DNA of 64,000 nt from Blattamonas nauphoetae (lineage: Eukaryota; Preaxostyla; Oxymonadida), in contig JARBJD010000081.1 in assembly GCA_033064195.1 (NCBI GenBank), forward strand, positions 186,001-250,000, in the 5' to 3' direction. The notes below the pieces were generated by a model. It was not told the origin of the DNA and did not search any database. It saw nothing but the letters and a program-made list of their open reading frames with translations. The position numbers and the translations under genes are program-made. The stretch's first letter is position 1. Each line of letters opens with the position of its first letter. Shown piece after piece: positions 1-11,193 of the stretch.

Positions 1-3000
1 GGTACTTCCCGTTCAGCGAGAGACACTCAGCGATCAGTGTGGACAGGTCGTCGCTCTCCACAAGCTCCATTTTAGGCAGACATCCTGTTCGCAGCTGCCT
101 CGACGCGTTCACCGCATCTAATTCCCCGAAGGGCACAAGACCAGTCTCTATTTCATACAAGACGAGGCCAAGACTAAAAACTGCCGCTTGGTCTGGTCTC
201 ACGTCTTTCTTCTCTTCCCCCCGCTCCACAACTGTCTCCGGTGCTCGCCACCGCATCAGCTCAACGCCCTCCCGCTGCATGAATGGCGAACTCTGCGTGA
301 GATCCGAGTCTGGCGCAGGCTGAACCTGTGCGATCAGCTGCCCTTGAACGAGAGGAACAGCGGGTAGGTCAGGATTGGAGTTGATGTCGAGATAGACCTG
401 CCCTTCCTTGTCGAACAGAACAACGTGCGACGAGAAGCGGGTGAACAAGTCGAGGGCTGAGTTGACGTTGTGCAGTTTCATCAGCGCCCGCACGATCTGC
501 TGAGCGGTCGTTCCTTTCGAGATCGGCTGCTTCTGATTCGAGTGGAGGCGGTTGTAGAGCGTGTCTCGTTTGTCGATCTGGGTAACTTGCACGCCTTGTT
601 CTGCCTTGACGACTTCAACACTTGCGAAGGATTGTGGATCGGGGTGGAGAGATGGGTGAGCTTGTTGCGTAAGCTTTGGATCAGTATCGTCTTCTTTGTC
701 GAGTGGAGCGTGGGATGGGACAGCGTTGACGAGAGAGGTGGCAGGGTAAAGCAGATCATCATTCAGTACTTCAATCTTCTCATCCTGCACGTCGTTCAGC
801 TCTTCCTTATCTTTCTTTTCTGTTGTCTTCTTCTGGCGACGGCGACGGCAGAGCACGATGAAGAGCACGAGGATGAAGAGGAGCGCAAGGATGGCACACG
901 CAACTGGGATTACCCATTTCATTGCTTGCTTCACCAGCGATTTTCGCTCGTCCGACAGACTCTGCTTCACAAGAAACGAGGACGACCGCTGCTCGTCTCC
1001 GGTCACGATCCTTCCTTTCCATTCGGCGCTCGCGTTGAGCTTCGAGGTCACTTCGGTGGGAGAAAGGGAGAGGATCACTTCCGCTTCGGTGAATGAAGTC
1101 ACTGTGGACGGAGTGAGTGGTTTCAGGAAGGACGACAGGTGGTCTGACTCTTTCGAACTGTCGTAAATCTCGATTTGGAGACCACAGGGAATCAGAAGGC
1201 CAGCGACGAGTGTAATTGTCAGTGTTTTGTTCTTCGCCTGTTTGCTGCTCGATTTCTCGGCGTTGAATGCGGGTTGGAAGAATGGCGATGTGACTTTCTC
1301 TTCTTTCAAACGAATCCCACAATTCTCTCCCGAAATCCACAGCGAAGTGTTGTTCACTCCATCCCCTCCACTCAGATCCACAAATGTCACGTTCCCATCT
1401 TTGCATCGAATGTTCCGATGGACAGACGGGAACTCCGAGCTGCCAGCTGAATTGATGTTGAATGCCGACGCTTCCACAAACACACTGCTCCCATCCACAT
1501 TCAGTGCACCCTGCCCAAGCTTCGTGAACGTCGATCCGCGGATGGTGGTTGGTGTGGAGTTGATGCTGATGAGGCCGGACGACCATGAGCAGAGAGTGTT
1601 CTCGTTGAGATGTGAGGATGCATCGGATTCACCTCTGAATGAGCACGATTGGAGAGTGAATGAGTCACTGCTGTCAATTTGGATGAGTTCGGTTGATGGG
1701 AGTTCGGATGCGGTGAGGTTGGTCAGAGTGCACGATGCGACCCCCGAGAACACAAACGGAGTGGATGTGACGGCGATGTTGTGCAGTTCAAAGTTGACAA
1801 GTGAGAATGTCCCTCCTTTCATCGACACCAGAGTTCTAACTGTTTTGCCCTCTGTCGTGTTCAATTTGTCCAACACAACACTCTCAAAAGTGAGGTGAGA
1901 ATCTTGACAGCGGATGAATGGAAGGGCAGCGGCTGTGCTGGTCAGAAGGCGTGCGTTTTTCAGGTGAAAGTGTCCATCCAGCACTTCCAAGGTCGATCTG
2001 TCAGCATTCCCAGCCACTTTCAGTGTCATCCCATCAAAGATGACCTCCTCTCCGCTGTCGATCACGAAGCCTCCCGTCTGCGTCAGCACAATCACAGAAC
2101 TGCTCAGCTTCCCGTGAATTCGATACTCCTCGTTCAGGTCGATCAGCGTGTCCACCGTGACTGTGTCGTGAATATTGATTTGGACTTGGTGTTTCGCATT
2201 GGCAACTGAAAGGCCATATTCAAGCTTTCCACACCAGATAGAGAAGAATCCGCATTTGGAGATGAGATAGCCAGCGTCAGACACTCCAACAGGTCCCGTC
2301 CCTTCCTTCAGATAGAACACGACAGATCCGTTGAGTGCAGTCTGCTCGTCCACACTCCAAAGCCATCGGTCGGATGCGAGGGACTCGTAAGAGCCAGCAA
2401 AGCGAGGATCCTCTGTGGCGATCCACGCCGAGAAATTGTTGCCGACAATGGTGACGATGTGTGAAGTATCAATGTTGGACGAGGAAGGCTGTTTGAAGAT
2501 CAAGTTGGTGAGGGAGAATGGGGTCGAGTGGGAAGGGCTGGTGAGTGCGAGGAATGAAATGAGGAGACCGTCGGCCAGACCGGTTTCAGAGGCGAGAGTG
2601 TCGAGGGTGACGCCATCCACAAGCAATTCCATTCCGTCGTCGATAGTTGAGGCGAGAACAGCGCCTTCGCCTTGGCGTCGTGTGATTCCTTTGAATGTCC
2701 CGCCGGAGAGAGACAGAATCGATCCTGTGTGTATTATCAGCGCGGAGTCTGCCAATGTGAATTTCGAGAATGTGCAGCGATCAATTGTGATGGGGGCAGA
2801 GGTGACAGAGACCAGAGGATGGGCGAGGACCTGAATTTGAGCTGATTGAGTGAATGAGATCGATTGGAGTGTGAGTGAGTTGGATGTCAATGCGATGGTT
2901 GCTTCTCCTCCGATTGTCACTGTGTTGATTGGTGAAGCTGACGTCAGTGTGTGAGTACCGAACACCGCAGTAATGGATTCGTTCAGAAGGAAGGCTGAAT

Positions 3001-3153
3001 CAATGATTGTCTTCGTCTCTGTTGTTGTCTTCCGAATGGCGGAAGAGAGGAGAGAACATGGAAGAGCAGCCAATCCACACAATTTGTGATCATCTCCGTT
3101 TGAGTGGACGTGCGTTGAGGCTTCCGTGTCGAGATGAGGATACCAGAAGAATA
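1..3153 (-). CDS. C-terminal segment: last beta-helix module, TM helix, kinase-like tail (partial)
   Basis: The minus frame is open from the transposon edge (FFWYPHLDTEASTHV) to base 1 with no stop, so the C-terminus lies outside the window. It holds a last CGLAALPC module, more beta-helix, a membrane helix (MKWVIPVACAILALLFILVL) with a basic anchor CRRRRQKK, then an acidic linker and a kinase C-lobe. The lobe has RWRAPE (the APE motif), VFSLGLVLYEIETGLVPF (helix F region) and a conserved DAVNASRQ. The HRD-equivalent segment reads FTRFSSHVVLFD and the DFG-equivalent is LDIN, so catalytic residues are absent. Topology is inferred as outside N-terminus, cytosolic C-terminus. Confidence 0.75.
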
Positions 3154-3199
3154 TAGTGTAGATAAAACCCGATACTTTGATAAAACCCGATACTCTTCC
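3154..3199. repeat. Left terminal inverted repeat of pogo-like element
   Basis: This 46-bp end begins TAGTGTAGATAAAACCCGAT and contains the unit AACCCGATACT twice. It aligns to the reverse complement of 5156-5201, which begins TAGTCTGGATTTAACCCGAT, with about eight mismatches. The repeated inner unit is probably where the transposase binds; that is inference from how such elements work. Confidence 0.85.
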
Positions 3200-3587
3200 G
3201 TGGTTGATCAGAACACATCATTTTTTTCATTGCTTCTTTCTCCATTTTTACGAATCATTTTGGATATTTTTGGGAACAAAATATAATTATACGTAATTGT
3301 GAAGTGATATTTTGACTATTTGATCGACTTTATTGTTTCAATAAGTCAGTGTCAGGATTCTTCTTAATCGTCATCTCGCACCATTTCTCGACGAACAAGC
3401 CTTCTCCGAGATTCGGGACCTGCTTCATCACTTTCGGATCGAGAGTGGCTTCGGCGGCGACGTGGAGCTGGGCGGTCCCTCACTCTCCTTGATTGTGAAT
3501 CTCGAGAAATATATTCGCGAGGAACAGTGAAATCTGTGATGAGAGTCTGTTTCCTGGGAGTTGTTTTCATAATGTTGTGAAATGAGG

Positions 3588-4980
3588 TCAGCAGAGATCC
3601 GTGATTGGTTTGGACCTCATTTGGAGGGAGAAAAGAACTTGGTTTGAGGAGGAGGTCGGTTCGAGTGTTAAATTGGTGAAGGAATGAAATATCAATTTGC
3701 GGACAGAATTTTTTTTCAGGTTCATCAGAGTCGCCTCCAGAGAAAGGGGAAAACACCCACATCGGTTGAATGACGCCAAGATGGTCGACGATTTGAACGC
3801 TTCACCAACAGCGTCAGGAAGAGCCTTTGCCAGGTTGACCCGATAGTCGACAATGCTTGAAGATGATGGTGGAATGAATAATCGTTTCAATTGTTGCTTC
3901 AAATTGGAGAAGATGAACTGATCACACACCTGAAGAATGTGTGAGGTGTGTGATGGGTAGATGAGAATATGGATATGGTGCTGCTGACAAAGGGCAATAA
4001 TTTCTTGATTGTGCCTTGTGAGATGCCCGTCCATCAATAGCAGAGCATTTCGATTTGATTTGTGGATTGCGTGACGAAAAGAAACGATTTCTGGAATTAT
4101 GTTGTTGGACATAATTTCAACGTATGTCTTTGTGTTCATCCATCCCGATTCGTTGTTATTGACCTTGATGTGGTGTTGACCAAATTTTTCGAATTCTTTC
4201 ACCGGAAGCTTTGAAGGCCAGAGTAAAATAGGATCCAGATGAATTCCGGTCGAATTGACTGTTCCCACGAGAGTAGCATTTTGGACTCGAGAAGAGGACG
4301 GAATCGGAGGACATGGTTCACCAGCGTAGTAAACCACTAAAGATGAATAGTCTTCTCCGATCCGGAGAGATGATTCATCCATGTTGAAGATTAGATCTTC
4401 ATGGATGTTTTCCGATTTTATGGTATTTTCCAAAAGTTCAAACCAACCCACAATGTTCGCACGAGTGCTTGCTTTCAACCGATCAGGGTCTAGATACCCA
4501 GGTTTCATTGTGTCGAGGAGAGAATGGCGTTTGAGGAAAGCGTTGACGTTCCACATGCTCAACGTGGGATGGTCAGGATTGAATCTCACGCTCTTTGCGT
4601 AAATACCATTCATCTAGAAAATGAAAACCGTGAAAAAAACAAACTTCTTGAAGAATCTCAGCCTTTTTCATGGGTTTTTTCTCAACGATTTTGGTCAGAA
4701 TTTTGTCATATAGTTCACTCTCATCACGAGTTGTCATCAATAGTGGCCTTCCATCTTTTCCAGGTGGACGATTTTCTTTTTCAGCTTTTCTTCCACGTTT
4801 CAGAGCCGCTTCGCTGCAAACACCAGCTTGAACGACGGTGTCAAGTGTCACATTGTGCTCCGCGTAAATTTTCAAACCTCTTTCCACTCGAGATGGAAGT
4901 GATCTTATATCACTTCCACTCATGAGATGCGAAACATCTCGTGGTGAAAGAGGAGGTGAGATTGGGCGGTCTTTTTCCAT
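3588..4980 (-). CDS. pogo-type transposase, two exons
   Basis: Exon 1 is 4980-4645 (ATG at 4980), followed by a 31-nt GT..AG intron (4644-4614) and exon 2 from 4613. The junction reads AEILQE|MNGIYAKS and keeps phase. Exon 1 has a basic helical N-terminal region suitable for DNA binding. Exon 2 is a DDE_1 domain: the first catalytic Asp in NMDESSL, the second in LLLMDGHLTRHN, the third in LQVCDQF after YPSHTSHILQ, spaced as in pogo/Tigger/Fot enzymes (DDD type). Near 3760 a second frame opens (3762-3364) and reads on plausibly after RCG, so the true C-terminus may lie there, reached by a 1-nt frameshift. Otherwise the protein ends at 3588. Known function: cut-and-paste transposition at TA. 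Confidence 0.85.
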
Positions 4981-5155
4981 TGTTGTGGGTCTGATCGAAC
5001 ATGACTTCAACAACTCAAAGATTTATTGGTTCTCGTCATCAAACGATGGCCAATCACCACTTTTGTATCATTTTGAGCACAAAAATCGAGACGCATAAAA
5101 TGAGGTTGTGGGGGAAATGACGAAAACAGATAAATTTGGGTAACCAGTGACACTG

Positions 5156-5201
5156 TGGAGGGTATCGGGTTAAATTAAAGTATCGGGTTAAATCCAGACT
5201 A
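5156..5201. repeat. Right terminal inverted repeat of pogo-like element
   Basis: This is the partner of the left end at 3154-3199. It carries the same AACCCGATA unit twice on the opposite strand and is followed directly by the TA target duplication at 5202-5203. Confidence 0.85.
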
Positions 5202-6884
5202 TAGTAACGATCCTGTTGTCCCTGTGTCTGTATCGTTTCCGAACCATTTCGACTTTTCCTCATCTCCAAAGAGACCATTGTTGGTGGGAATTGAAGGTTT
5301 GATCGAGGACAGAGTGTCTGTTTTCAGGAATGCGATGAGATCTGAAGACGAGATGGATCCGAGATTTCCCTCTTTCTTGCTGCTCGTGCACGATGTGAAC
5401 GTGTTGTCGGAAATCGAAATTGTTCCAGAGCCAGTGAGACTCACCGACACAATTCCACCAATCTCAGTTGAGCGGCACTGAGTGAACACACAATCCTCGA
5501 TCAAAACTGATTTTGAGACTGTTCCAGACACGATTGAGCCAGCAACAGTGCTTGAAAATCCAGTGAAAGTGCTTCCTGACAAAGCGAGAGACCCGGTGTT
5601 TGTGATTGTGAAGAGCGAGCGATCGAAAGAGAGAACTGTCGTTGTGAAGGTGAGAGATTCGACGGAGAGAGTGTTGGCTGTGATGGAGAAGCATCCATCG
5701 CTCTGAACATCCACAGCGAGACCAGCAGTGTTCGATGTGATCGTTGCAGTGTTTGTGATGCTGATGGCTTCGTTCAGTGAGTGTTTAGAGTCGAGAATGA
5801 ACTTGTCAGCAGAATTTGTGTTGGTGAGAGCATGCGACAGCTTCAAACAGGGGAGTGCTTGGACCCCACAGAGTGGATGGTCCATTCCAGACGAATGAAC
5901 ATGCGTTGAAGTTGCGGTGTCAAGATGAGGATACCAATAATACAACAAGGATCCTGAACTTGTCTCGGCCCCCGTGTCCATTCCAATCCATTTCGACTTT
6001 TCATCATCTCCAAAAAGGCCGCTTTCGGGATGTGATGGTTTGATTCCGTTCAGTCCACCTTTGGCCAAGGTCGTGACCAAGTCTTGTCCAACCAAATACA
6101 CATTATTCCCTTTCAATCCGTCACACGACGAGAATGTCACGTTTGTGTCTGTGATTGTGAGTGATCCCCCGTTCAGAGTGATCGCAAGAGCGCCTCCATT
6201 TCCATCTGACGAGCAGGATGTGAATGCTGTGTTGGCGATTGCGACAGAATTGCCTGCTCCAAGTGCTGACGAGAAGACCGCTCCATCAGCCGTCGATTTG
6301 AACCCGGTGAATGTGCAGTGGTTGATGTCGATCGATCCTGTCTGCGAGAGCGCCAACAACGAGGATTGACGACCGACCGATGATCCGTCCAGAATGAGCT
6401 GCGAAAGAGACAATGTTGAGGCGGAGACAGAGAGACAGCCAGCAGCACCGACCAGCAATTTGGATGTCGCTGGATCGCCTTTGATGGTGGTCTCCGAAGA
6501 AATGGCGAGTCCATCTGAGTGCGACGCTTCTGTGTCGATGGAGAGAGTGAATGGAGTGGAGCCAGAAAGATGATCTCTTGCTCGGTTGAGTGTCAGACAC
6601 TTCCAAGTTGATGAACCACACCCATCCTCGTCCCGTCCTCCAGTTCCGACATGGATTGTGTGCTGTCGATACGGGAGGAGGTGGTAGAGAAGCGAGATCG
6701 AGCGATAGAGGGAGCTTTCTGCTTCATTTGAATCGGCTCCCCAAAGACGGTTGGGAGAGTCCCACATGAGATCAGCGATAGTCATCGTCCAGAATTCCGG
6801 TTTGAGGAGGGATTTGAAAGTGTGGCCTTCGACAAAAACCCATTCGCCTTTCATTGCTGGGCCGCATGAACAGAGCTCCTCCAT
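5202..6884 (-). CDS. Middle segment: beta-helix modules, ends at transposon junction
   Basis: This open segment continues the giant surface protein in another frame. It contains two full modules, each with a CGx5C pair (CGSSTWKC and CGVQALPC) followed by about 200 residues of beta-helix strands. The internal repeat unit ends with a shared phrase around GLFGD(D/E)EKSKW followed by a Gly/Thr-rich stretch. The coding frame stops at GSLL, exactly where the transposon begins. The equivalent phrase one module upstream continues as GSLLYYWYPHLDT. The transposon-removed sequence gives GSLLFFWYPHLDT, so the stop at 5201-5203 is created by the insertion. Confidence 0.75.
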
Positions 6885-9800
6885 TTCCGACTGTGGAATG
6901 GCAGCCTTTGAAGGAGGATGTTCCAGAAATCAGAACTTTGTCTGTGATGGACGAGAGAGTGGAGATGAGAACACTTCCATCGCCAGCAGATTTTGAAATG
7001 TTTTGGATAGCGACACCGTTGAGTTCAAGATTGCCTGATGTCTGTTCGATGAACGATGCTGTCGAGACGAAGATCGGTTGGAAGATCAGTTGTGTTCCCG
7101 TCATCTGCAGAGTGCCAGATGCGAGAGAGAAGAGTGGGGCTTGATGTGTCGATGCGCTCAGTGCATTTTGGATCGTGACTGACGATGCAATGGTGAGGAC
7201 ACTGGCCTTCACAACGAACAGTGACTTGGAGATGGCTGTCGGAAGGAGAATGTTGATGGCTTCGAACGAGAGAGGACCAGCTTGAACAACAAACTGAGTT
7301 GTCTGATCTGTCGAGACAGTGTGTGCGAGCTCTGTCGTCAGAATTGAACCAAGTGTGAGCGAGTTGATCTCTCCAGAGAGTGTGTAGGAAGACAAGAACA
7401 CAACTTTTTGATTAGGTGTGTTGAGCTTCGAATGAACAAACTCAAACGACTTGCACGGCAGCTTCTCCTTCCCACAACTCTCGTGGTCCCAGAAACTTCC
7501 ATCCACATGCATGCTTCCGTCTGTGTGAGGATATCGCACATATGCAAGAGGCCCACTTTTCACCAAAGAGTTGTCTTCTTCGCCAACCACTCTGTCCATC
7601 ACAGAAGGAGTGAGTGTGTCCTCTGCTCCGATCAGCGATTCCCAGCTTTGGGCGACAGTCGATGCGATGTTCGAGCCTTTCAGGAAGATGTCATGTGAAC
7701 CGACTGTGCCTGCAGATGAGACTTGCACAGAAGTCATCGAAACACAACCTGGAATGAAAGATCGTTCGATGAAGACACTCTGCCCTTTTTGAGATGCTCC
7801 GCAGTTGCATGACGAGAAAGAGACAGACGAGAGGGCGATTGTTCCTGTCGACGTCGAATGGAGGACTGAGCCCGAGTCTTCCGTGGCCATCCCAGAGAAG
7901 TCGATTGTGTCGAGAGTGATGGATGAGGCTCCAGTGAGTCTGATGAGGCTCTTTGAGCTCGAGAAAGACATCGGTGTGAATGAGACACTTGTCAGCGAGA
8001 AGCTTCCACCAGTGATCGAGAAGAATGATGCCGAGCGGGTCGTTGTTGCTTGTGCCGGCAATATTGTGAAATGAATATGGCTCATCGTGAGTGATCCTGA
8101 TGTCTGAACAATCAGAGATGAGTCGATCCCACCAGAGTTTTGGAAAGTGGTTGACGACTTTCCATTTCCAGAAACAAGAAGTGTTCTGTCTTCAAGGGAC
8201 AACGAAGACTCCAAAAAGGTGCCTGCAGCAGAAATTGCGACACTGATGCTCTTCCCGAGATGGCGGGTGAGACTGGAGAGTGAGACGCATCCTGTTGACT
8301 CTTTCCAACAGAAAAATGTGTCCAGTCCGTCGGTGGGATTGATCACGATTGGATTTGGCTGGAGAAGGAAGGCTGTTGTTGTGTCGCTCTCGACAGATGA
8401 AATTGGGGCGTCAGTTGTGCTGAACGAATCTGCGATGGGATGAGTGAGCGTGACTGAAGATGTGACGAAGAGCGACGAGGCTTCGGAACCAGAACAATCT
8501 TCAAGAAGGAGATCGGAGAGTGTGAGTGAGGCCGTGCAGGAGCCGATCGAGATGGCAGCTTTCTGTGTCTCATCTGTGAGATGAACAAAAGTGGTCGAAG
8601 TGATCGTCACTGTCTTCACATTGGTGGTCGTGATTCCTCCAATACTGTCCGAAACATCACTCCCATGAAGCTTTGAGTTGTTGACGATGAACTCTCCTCC
8701 CTCGCTGAGTCTCTCGAACGAGATCAGAGGACCTGCTGTTCCACTGATTCCTGTGAACACACATTCCTGAATCTCCAGTTTCGTCACATCTCCCGAACAT
8801 CTCATAAAGCTGCCCTGATTGAACGAGATTCCAACAAACGCCACCTTCTTCAGAAGTGCTGTTCCTTCCCCCATTTCGATGATGTTTGCTTCGACAATTG
8901 GAATAAGGCCAGCTTCGTTCTGGAATTGACACGATTCGATTGTCAGCGTTCCGGCTCCAACAACTTTCACAATGCTGGCTGTCTCGCAAGGAACAAACGT
9001 GAAAAAGCTGAGTGACAGTGTCCCAACACCAAGCTCCATGAATCTGTCTTCGCCTGATTGAGGAGTGAAGCTGACGACTGGATATTCGTCGCCATTCGAC
9101 GAGAAGAACGCGGGCTTGCTTCCCACGTCGAACGATCGGATCTCGTCGTATCGGCCTCCTTCAACGAGAACGGAGGTGACTGCATCAGCCAGTCTGAACT
9201 CTCCTGTGAAGCCAATCGAATGGCATTTCGGATTCGAACCCGATCCACACCCAGGTTCATCTTCTCCGGCTTCCACGCTCACAACAACGCCTGGTGTGGG
9301 GAGGTGGATGTCAAAGAGTGTATCGTTTCCTTCTTCAAAAGTGGAGAAGTCCACGACGAGGGTACCCCAACCGTATGCGATTTTGGGGAAGGCAGATGTG
9401 CTGAAGCAATTCACGAAGGAGGACCTGGACTTCAGAACTCGTTCCCAGACAGGATAGACATGAAAGCGGATGTCGTTCCCAATTGCCATGTCCTTTGTCG
9501 TCCCGTTGACCTTGCCTGAGAGAGTATCAGTTGCGACGTTTGAGAAGAAGGTGCAACTGAAAAACGTGATTTCTGGGTCGCCATCGATCGATGAAAAAAT
9601 GACATTTCCTTCCCTGCATTCGCCACGTGCGAAGAGGAGATTCGAATAAGTGATCGAACCTGACGCGTCGTTGTTGTCCAGACACGCCGCTGTCTTTCCT
9701 GATCGACAATCTTCGAATCGAATGTTCGAGAGGACAGACGCGAGGGGCATTCCAGTCAACCCAATCCCGCCTCCCCAGGGGTTTACAAGAGGCGGCGACA

Positions 9801-10977
9801 AGGTCTCAACTGCGAGACATTCCGATGTGTTGCAGTATTGAATGACGAGGTGAGTAGGTCTGACTAGTTTCATGGCTCCCCCTTGAATCCCTTGGCACTT
9901 TGAGAAGATGCTACGCGTGACGGATGCTCCCCCACCGACGAACTCACCGCTCATGAATATTCCTCCGCCGTTCGTCGTATCACCGTCAACAGTGCGCGTG
10001 CTTTTGCATTCGACAAACGTGCAATTGTCGACGGCAAGGCTCGCTCCAGACTCGCATCGAATCCCACCACCGCTGATGTTTTCCGCATGGCATCGAGTAA
10101 ACGTGCATTGTTGGTAGCGGTGGTCCACATCGACGACTCTGGCTGTGGTCGTTGTTGGGCCGAATGACTCTCCAGTGATGTTGGTGTATGTGCTGCGGGA
10201 GCGAGTGAACGTCGTGTTGGCTGCGAGGAGAGATGTTCGGTCTTCCGTGTCACGAACCACTCCTCCAAACAGCACATTCTCGCAATCCGAAAAGTGCGAG
10301 TTCAGAACCGAGACATTGTGGAAAAGTGGCGAAAACGACGACTGCAAGAAAGTGGTGCAGTGGCTGATGTTCCGAAAATCGCACCGATCAGTCTGAGATG
10401 TCTGGATCGACGAGCAGGAGATGAACGAGACAGGCGATGTCACCACAATATCAGAGAACGAACAGCTGTGGAACGACATGAAACTCGACAACGATGCAGT
10501 GGTGGAGAGGGAGGGGGAATGATTTTGGGTCGAAGCGAAGTCGAATTCCGATTTCATAACGCGAACTGTCGAATCACTACATTCGATCGGCGACACGTCT
10601 TCAATCACTGATATCTTCGAGTTGGCCACAAGGCATTCAGAGTGGTCAGTTACAGTCAGAATTCTGGCGGTCAGCGATTGGAAAGCTAGGTTCGTGAACG
10701 ACGTAGTTGAGTTTGTCACATGCAATAGCGTCCCTTTCGCTTGCTCACTCTCCAAAATGGTTGGACGTGAATGGGCATTCCCATTGATAGCAATACTTTC
10801 TGAAGAGATCTCCACAGTTCTTGACTGATATCGTGGATGTTGGAGGAAAACGGTTTGTGGAGTTCCTTCGTGATTTGACACACAGAAATGAGTTGAAATC
10901 GTGGTTTCAAGATCAGGAACTTGAAGGTCATGAAGAGCTTGAGTGAGTGTCCATGCCAACGTGAGGAGGAATAACAT
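6772..10977 (-). CDS. N-terminal segment: signal peptide plus beta-helix modules
   Basis: An open segment of 1401 codons begins at an ATG at 10977 with a signal peptide. The body has many short beta-strand repeats of the type SxSFxxC and GNGGA, as seen in right-handed beta-helix surface proteins. At least one CGx5C module (CGKEKLPC) lies inside it. The last ~38 codons (6884-6772) are probably not the native frame, because the neighbouring frame carries the expected continuation CSCGPAMKGEW. In related modules about 20 residues stand between GNGGAL and the SCxCG segment; here they are missing. This suggests a short out-of-frame deletion. Family and surface location are inferred; no enzyme signature is visible. 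Confidence 0.75.
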   Translation of the reverse strand: MLFLLTLAWTLTQALHDLQVPDLETTISTHFCVSNHEGTPQTVFLQHPRYQSRTVEISSESIAINGNAHSRPTILESEQAKGTLLHVTNSTTSFTNLAFQSLTARILTVTDHSECLVANSKISVIEDVSPIECSDSTVRVMKSEFDFASTQNHSPSLSTTASLSSFMSFHSCSFSDIVVTSPVSFISCSSIQTSQTDRCDFRNISHCTTFLQSSFSPLFHNVSVLNSHFSDCENVLFGGVVRDTEDRTSLLAANTTFTRSRSTYTNITGESFGPTTTTARVVDVDHRYQQCTFTRCHAENISGGGIRCESGASLAVDNCTFVECKSTRTVDGDTTNGGGIFMSGEFVGGGASVTRSIFSKCQGIQGGAMKLVRPTHLVIQYCNTSECLAVETLSPPLVNPWGGGIGLTGMPLASVLSNIRFEDCRSGKTAACLDNNDASGSITYSNLLFARGECREGNVIFSSIDGDPEITFFSCTFFSNVATDTLSGKVNGTTKDMAIGNDIRFHVYPVWERVLKSRSSFVNCFSTSAFPKIAYGWGTLVVDFSTFEEGNDTLFDIHLPTPGVVVSVEAGEDEPGCGSGSNPKCHSIGFTGEFRLADAVTSVLVEGGRYDEIRSFDVGSKPAFFSSNGDEYPVVSFTPQSGEDRFMELGVGTLSLSFFTFVPCETASIVKVVGAGTLTIESCQFQNEAGLIPIVEANIIEMGEGTALLKKVAFVGISFNQGSFMRCSGDVTKLEIQECVFTGISGTAGPLISFERLSEGGEFIVNNSKLHGSDVSDSIGGITTTNVKTVTITSTTFVHLTDETQKAAISIGSCTASLTLSDLLLEDCSGSEASSLFVTSSVTLTHPIADSFSTTDAPISSVESDTTTAFLLQPNPIVINPTDGLDTFFCWKESTGCVSLSSLTRHLGKSISVAISAAGTFLESSLSLEDRTLLVSGNGKSSTTFQNSGGIDSSLIVQTSGSLTMSHIHFTILPAQATTTRSASFFSITGGSFSLTSVSFTPMSFSSSKSLIRLTGASSITLDTIDFSGMATEDSGSVLHSTSTGTIALSSVSFSSCNCGASQKGQSVFIERSFIPGCVSMTSVQVSSAGTVGSHDIFLKGSNIASTVAQSWESLIGAEDTLTPSVMDRVVGEEDNSLVKSGPLAYVRYPHTDGSMHVDGSFWDHESCGKEKLPCKSFEFVHSKLNTPNQKVVFLSSYTLSGEINSLTLGSILTTELAHTVSTDQTTQFVVQAGPLSFEAINILLPTAISKSLFVVKASVLTIASSVTIQNALSASTHQAPLFSLASGTLQMTGTQLIFQPIFVSTASFIEQTSGNLELNGVAIQNISKSAGDGSVLISTLSSITDKVLISGTSSFKGCHSTVGNGGALFMRPSNERRMGFCRRPHFQIPPQTGILDDDYR

Positions 10978-11193
10978 TATTCCACGATCAGCCCATAGTT
11001 CATTAAATCAGTATCAACTGACAGATTCACCTCTTTTCTATGTAAATAGGTTCAACCATCAATGTGGAGCTTGATCGGCCCATAACAGGGAAACAGTGGA
11101 TTCTGAACTCGCTCTCTCTTTCCGTCATCTTGCATCTTCACCAAATGAAATACGCCCCACGTTCCTGACCTTCCACATTCTGACTGGACTTCT

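Larger units (their letters stand above)
3154..5201 (-). mobile_element. pogo/Tigger-like Tc1-mariner DNA transposon
   Basis: A 2,048-bp element is flanked by TA at 3152-3153 and TA at 5202-5203. Its ends are inverted repeats of about 46 bp (3154-3199 and 5156-5201) that share the subterminal unit AACCCGATACTTT, present twice in each end with small variations. It carries one spliced transposase gene of the pogo type on the minus strand. Removing the element and one TA restores the host reading frame, which matches a neighbouring module. The TA duplication, end structure and transposase type agree with the Tc1/mariner superfamily. Ends are partly diverged, and a possible frame change near the transposase C-terminus suggests it may no longer be active. 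Confidence 0.9.
1..10977 (-). pseudogene. Giant beta-helix / single-TM / kinase-like surface protein gene, interrupted (3' end outside window)
   Basis: Three collinear open segments on the minus strand form one gene: 10977-6772, 6884-5202 and 3153-1. It starts with a hydrophobic signal peptide (MLFLLTLAWTLTQALHDL). A long outside region of right-handed beta-helix character follows, rich in short Ser/Thr/Ile/Val strands, with repeated modules marked by CGx5C pairs (CGKEKLPC, CGSSTWKC, CGVQALPC, CGLAALPC). One membrane helix lies near 840-930, followed by CRRRRQKK and a kinase-like C-lobe that runs off the left edge. A DNA transposon splits it at 3154-5201, and the reading frame changes at about 6772-6884. 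Over 2,900 residues are visible. Function unknown; a surface receptor or adhesin is inferred. With two interruptions it is probably not expressed whole, unless the second is an assembly error. Confidence 0.8.
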
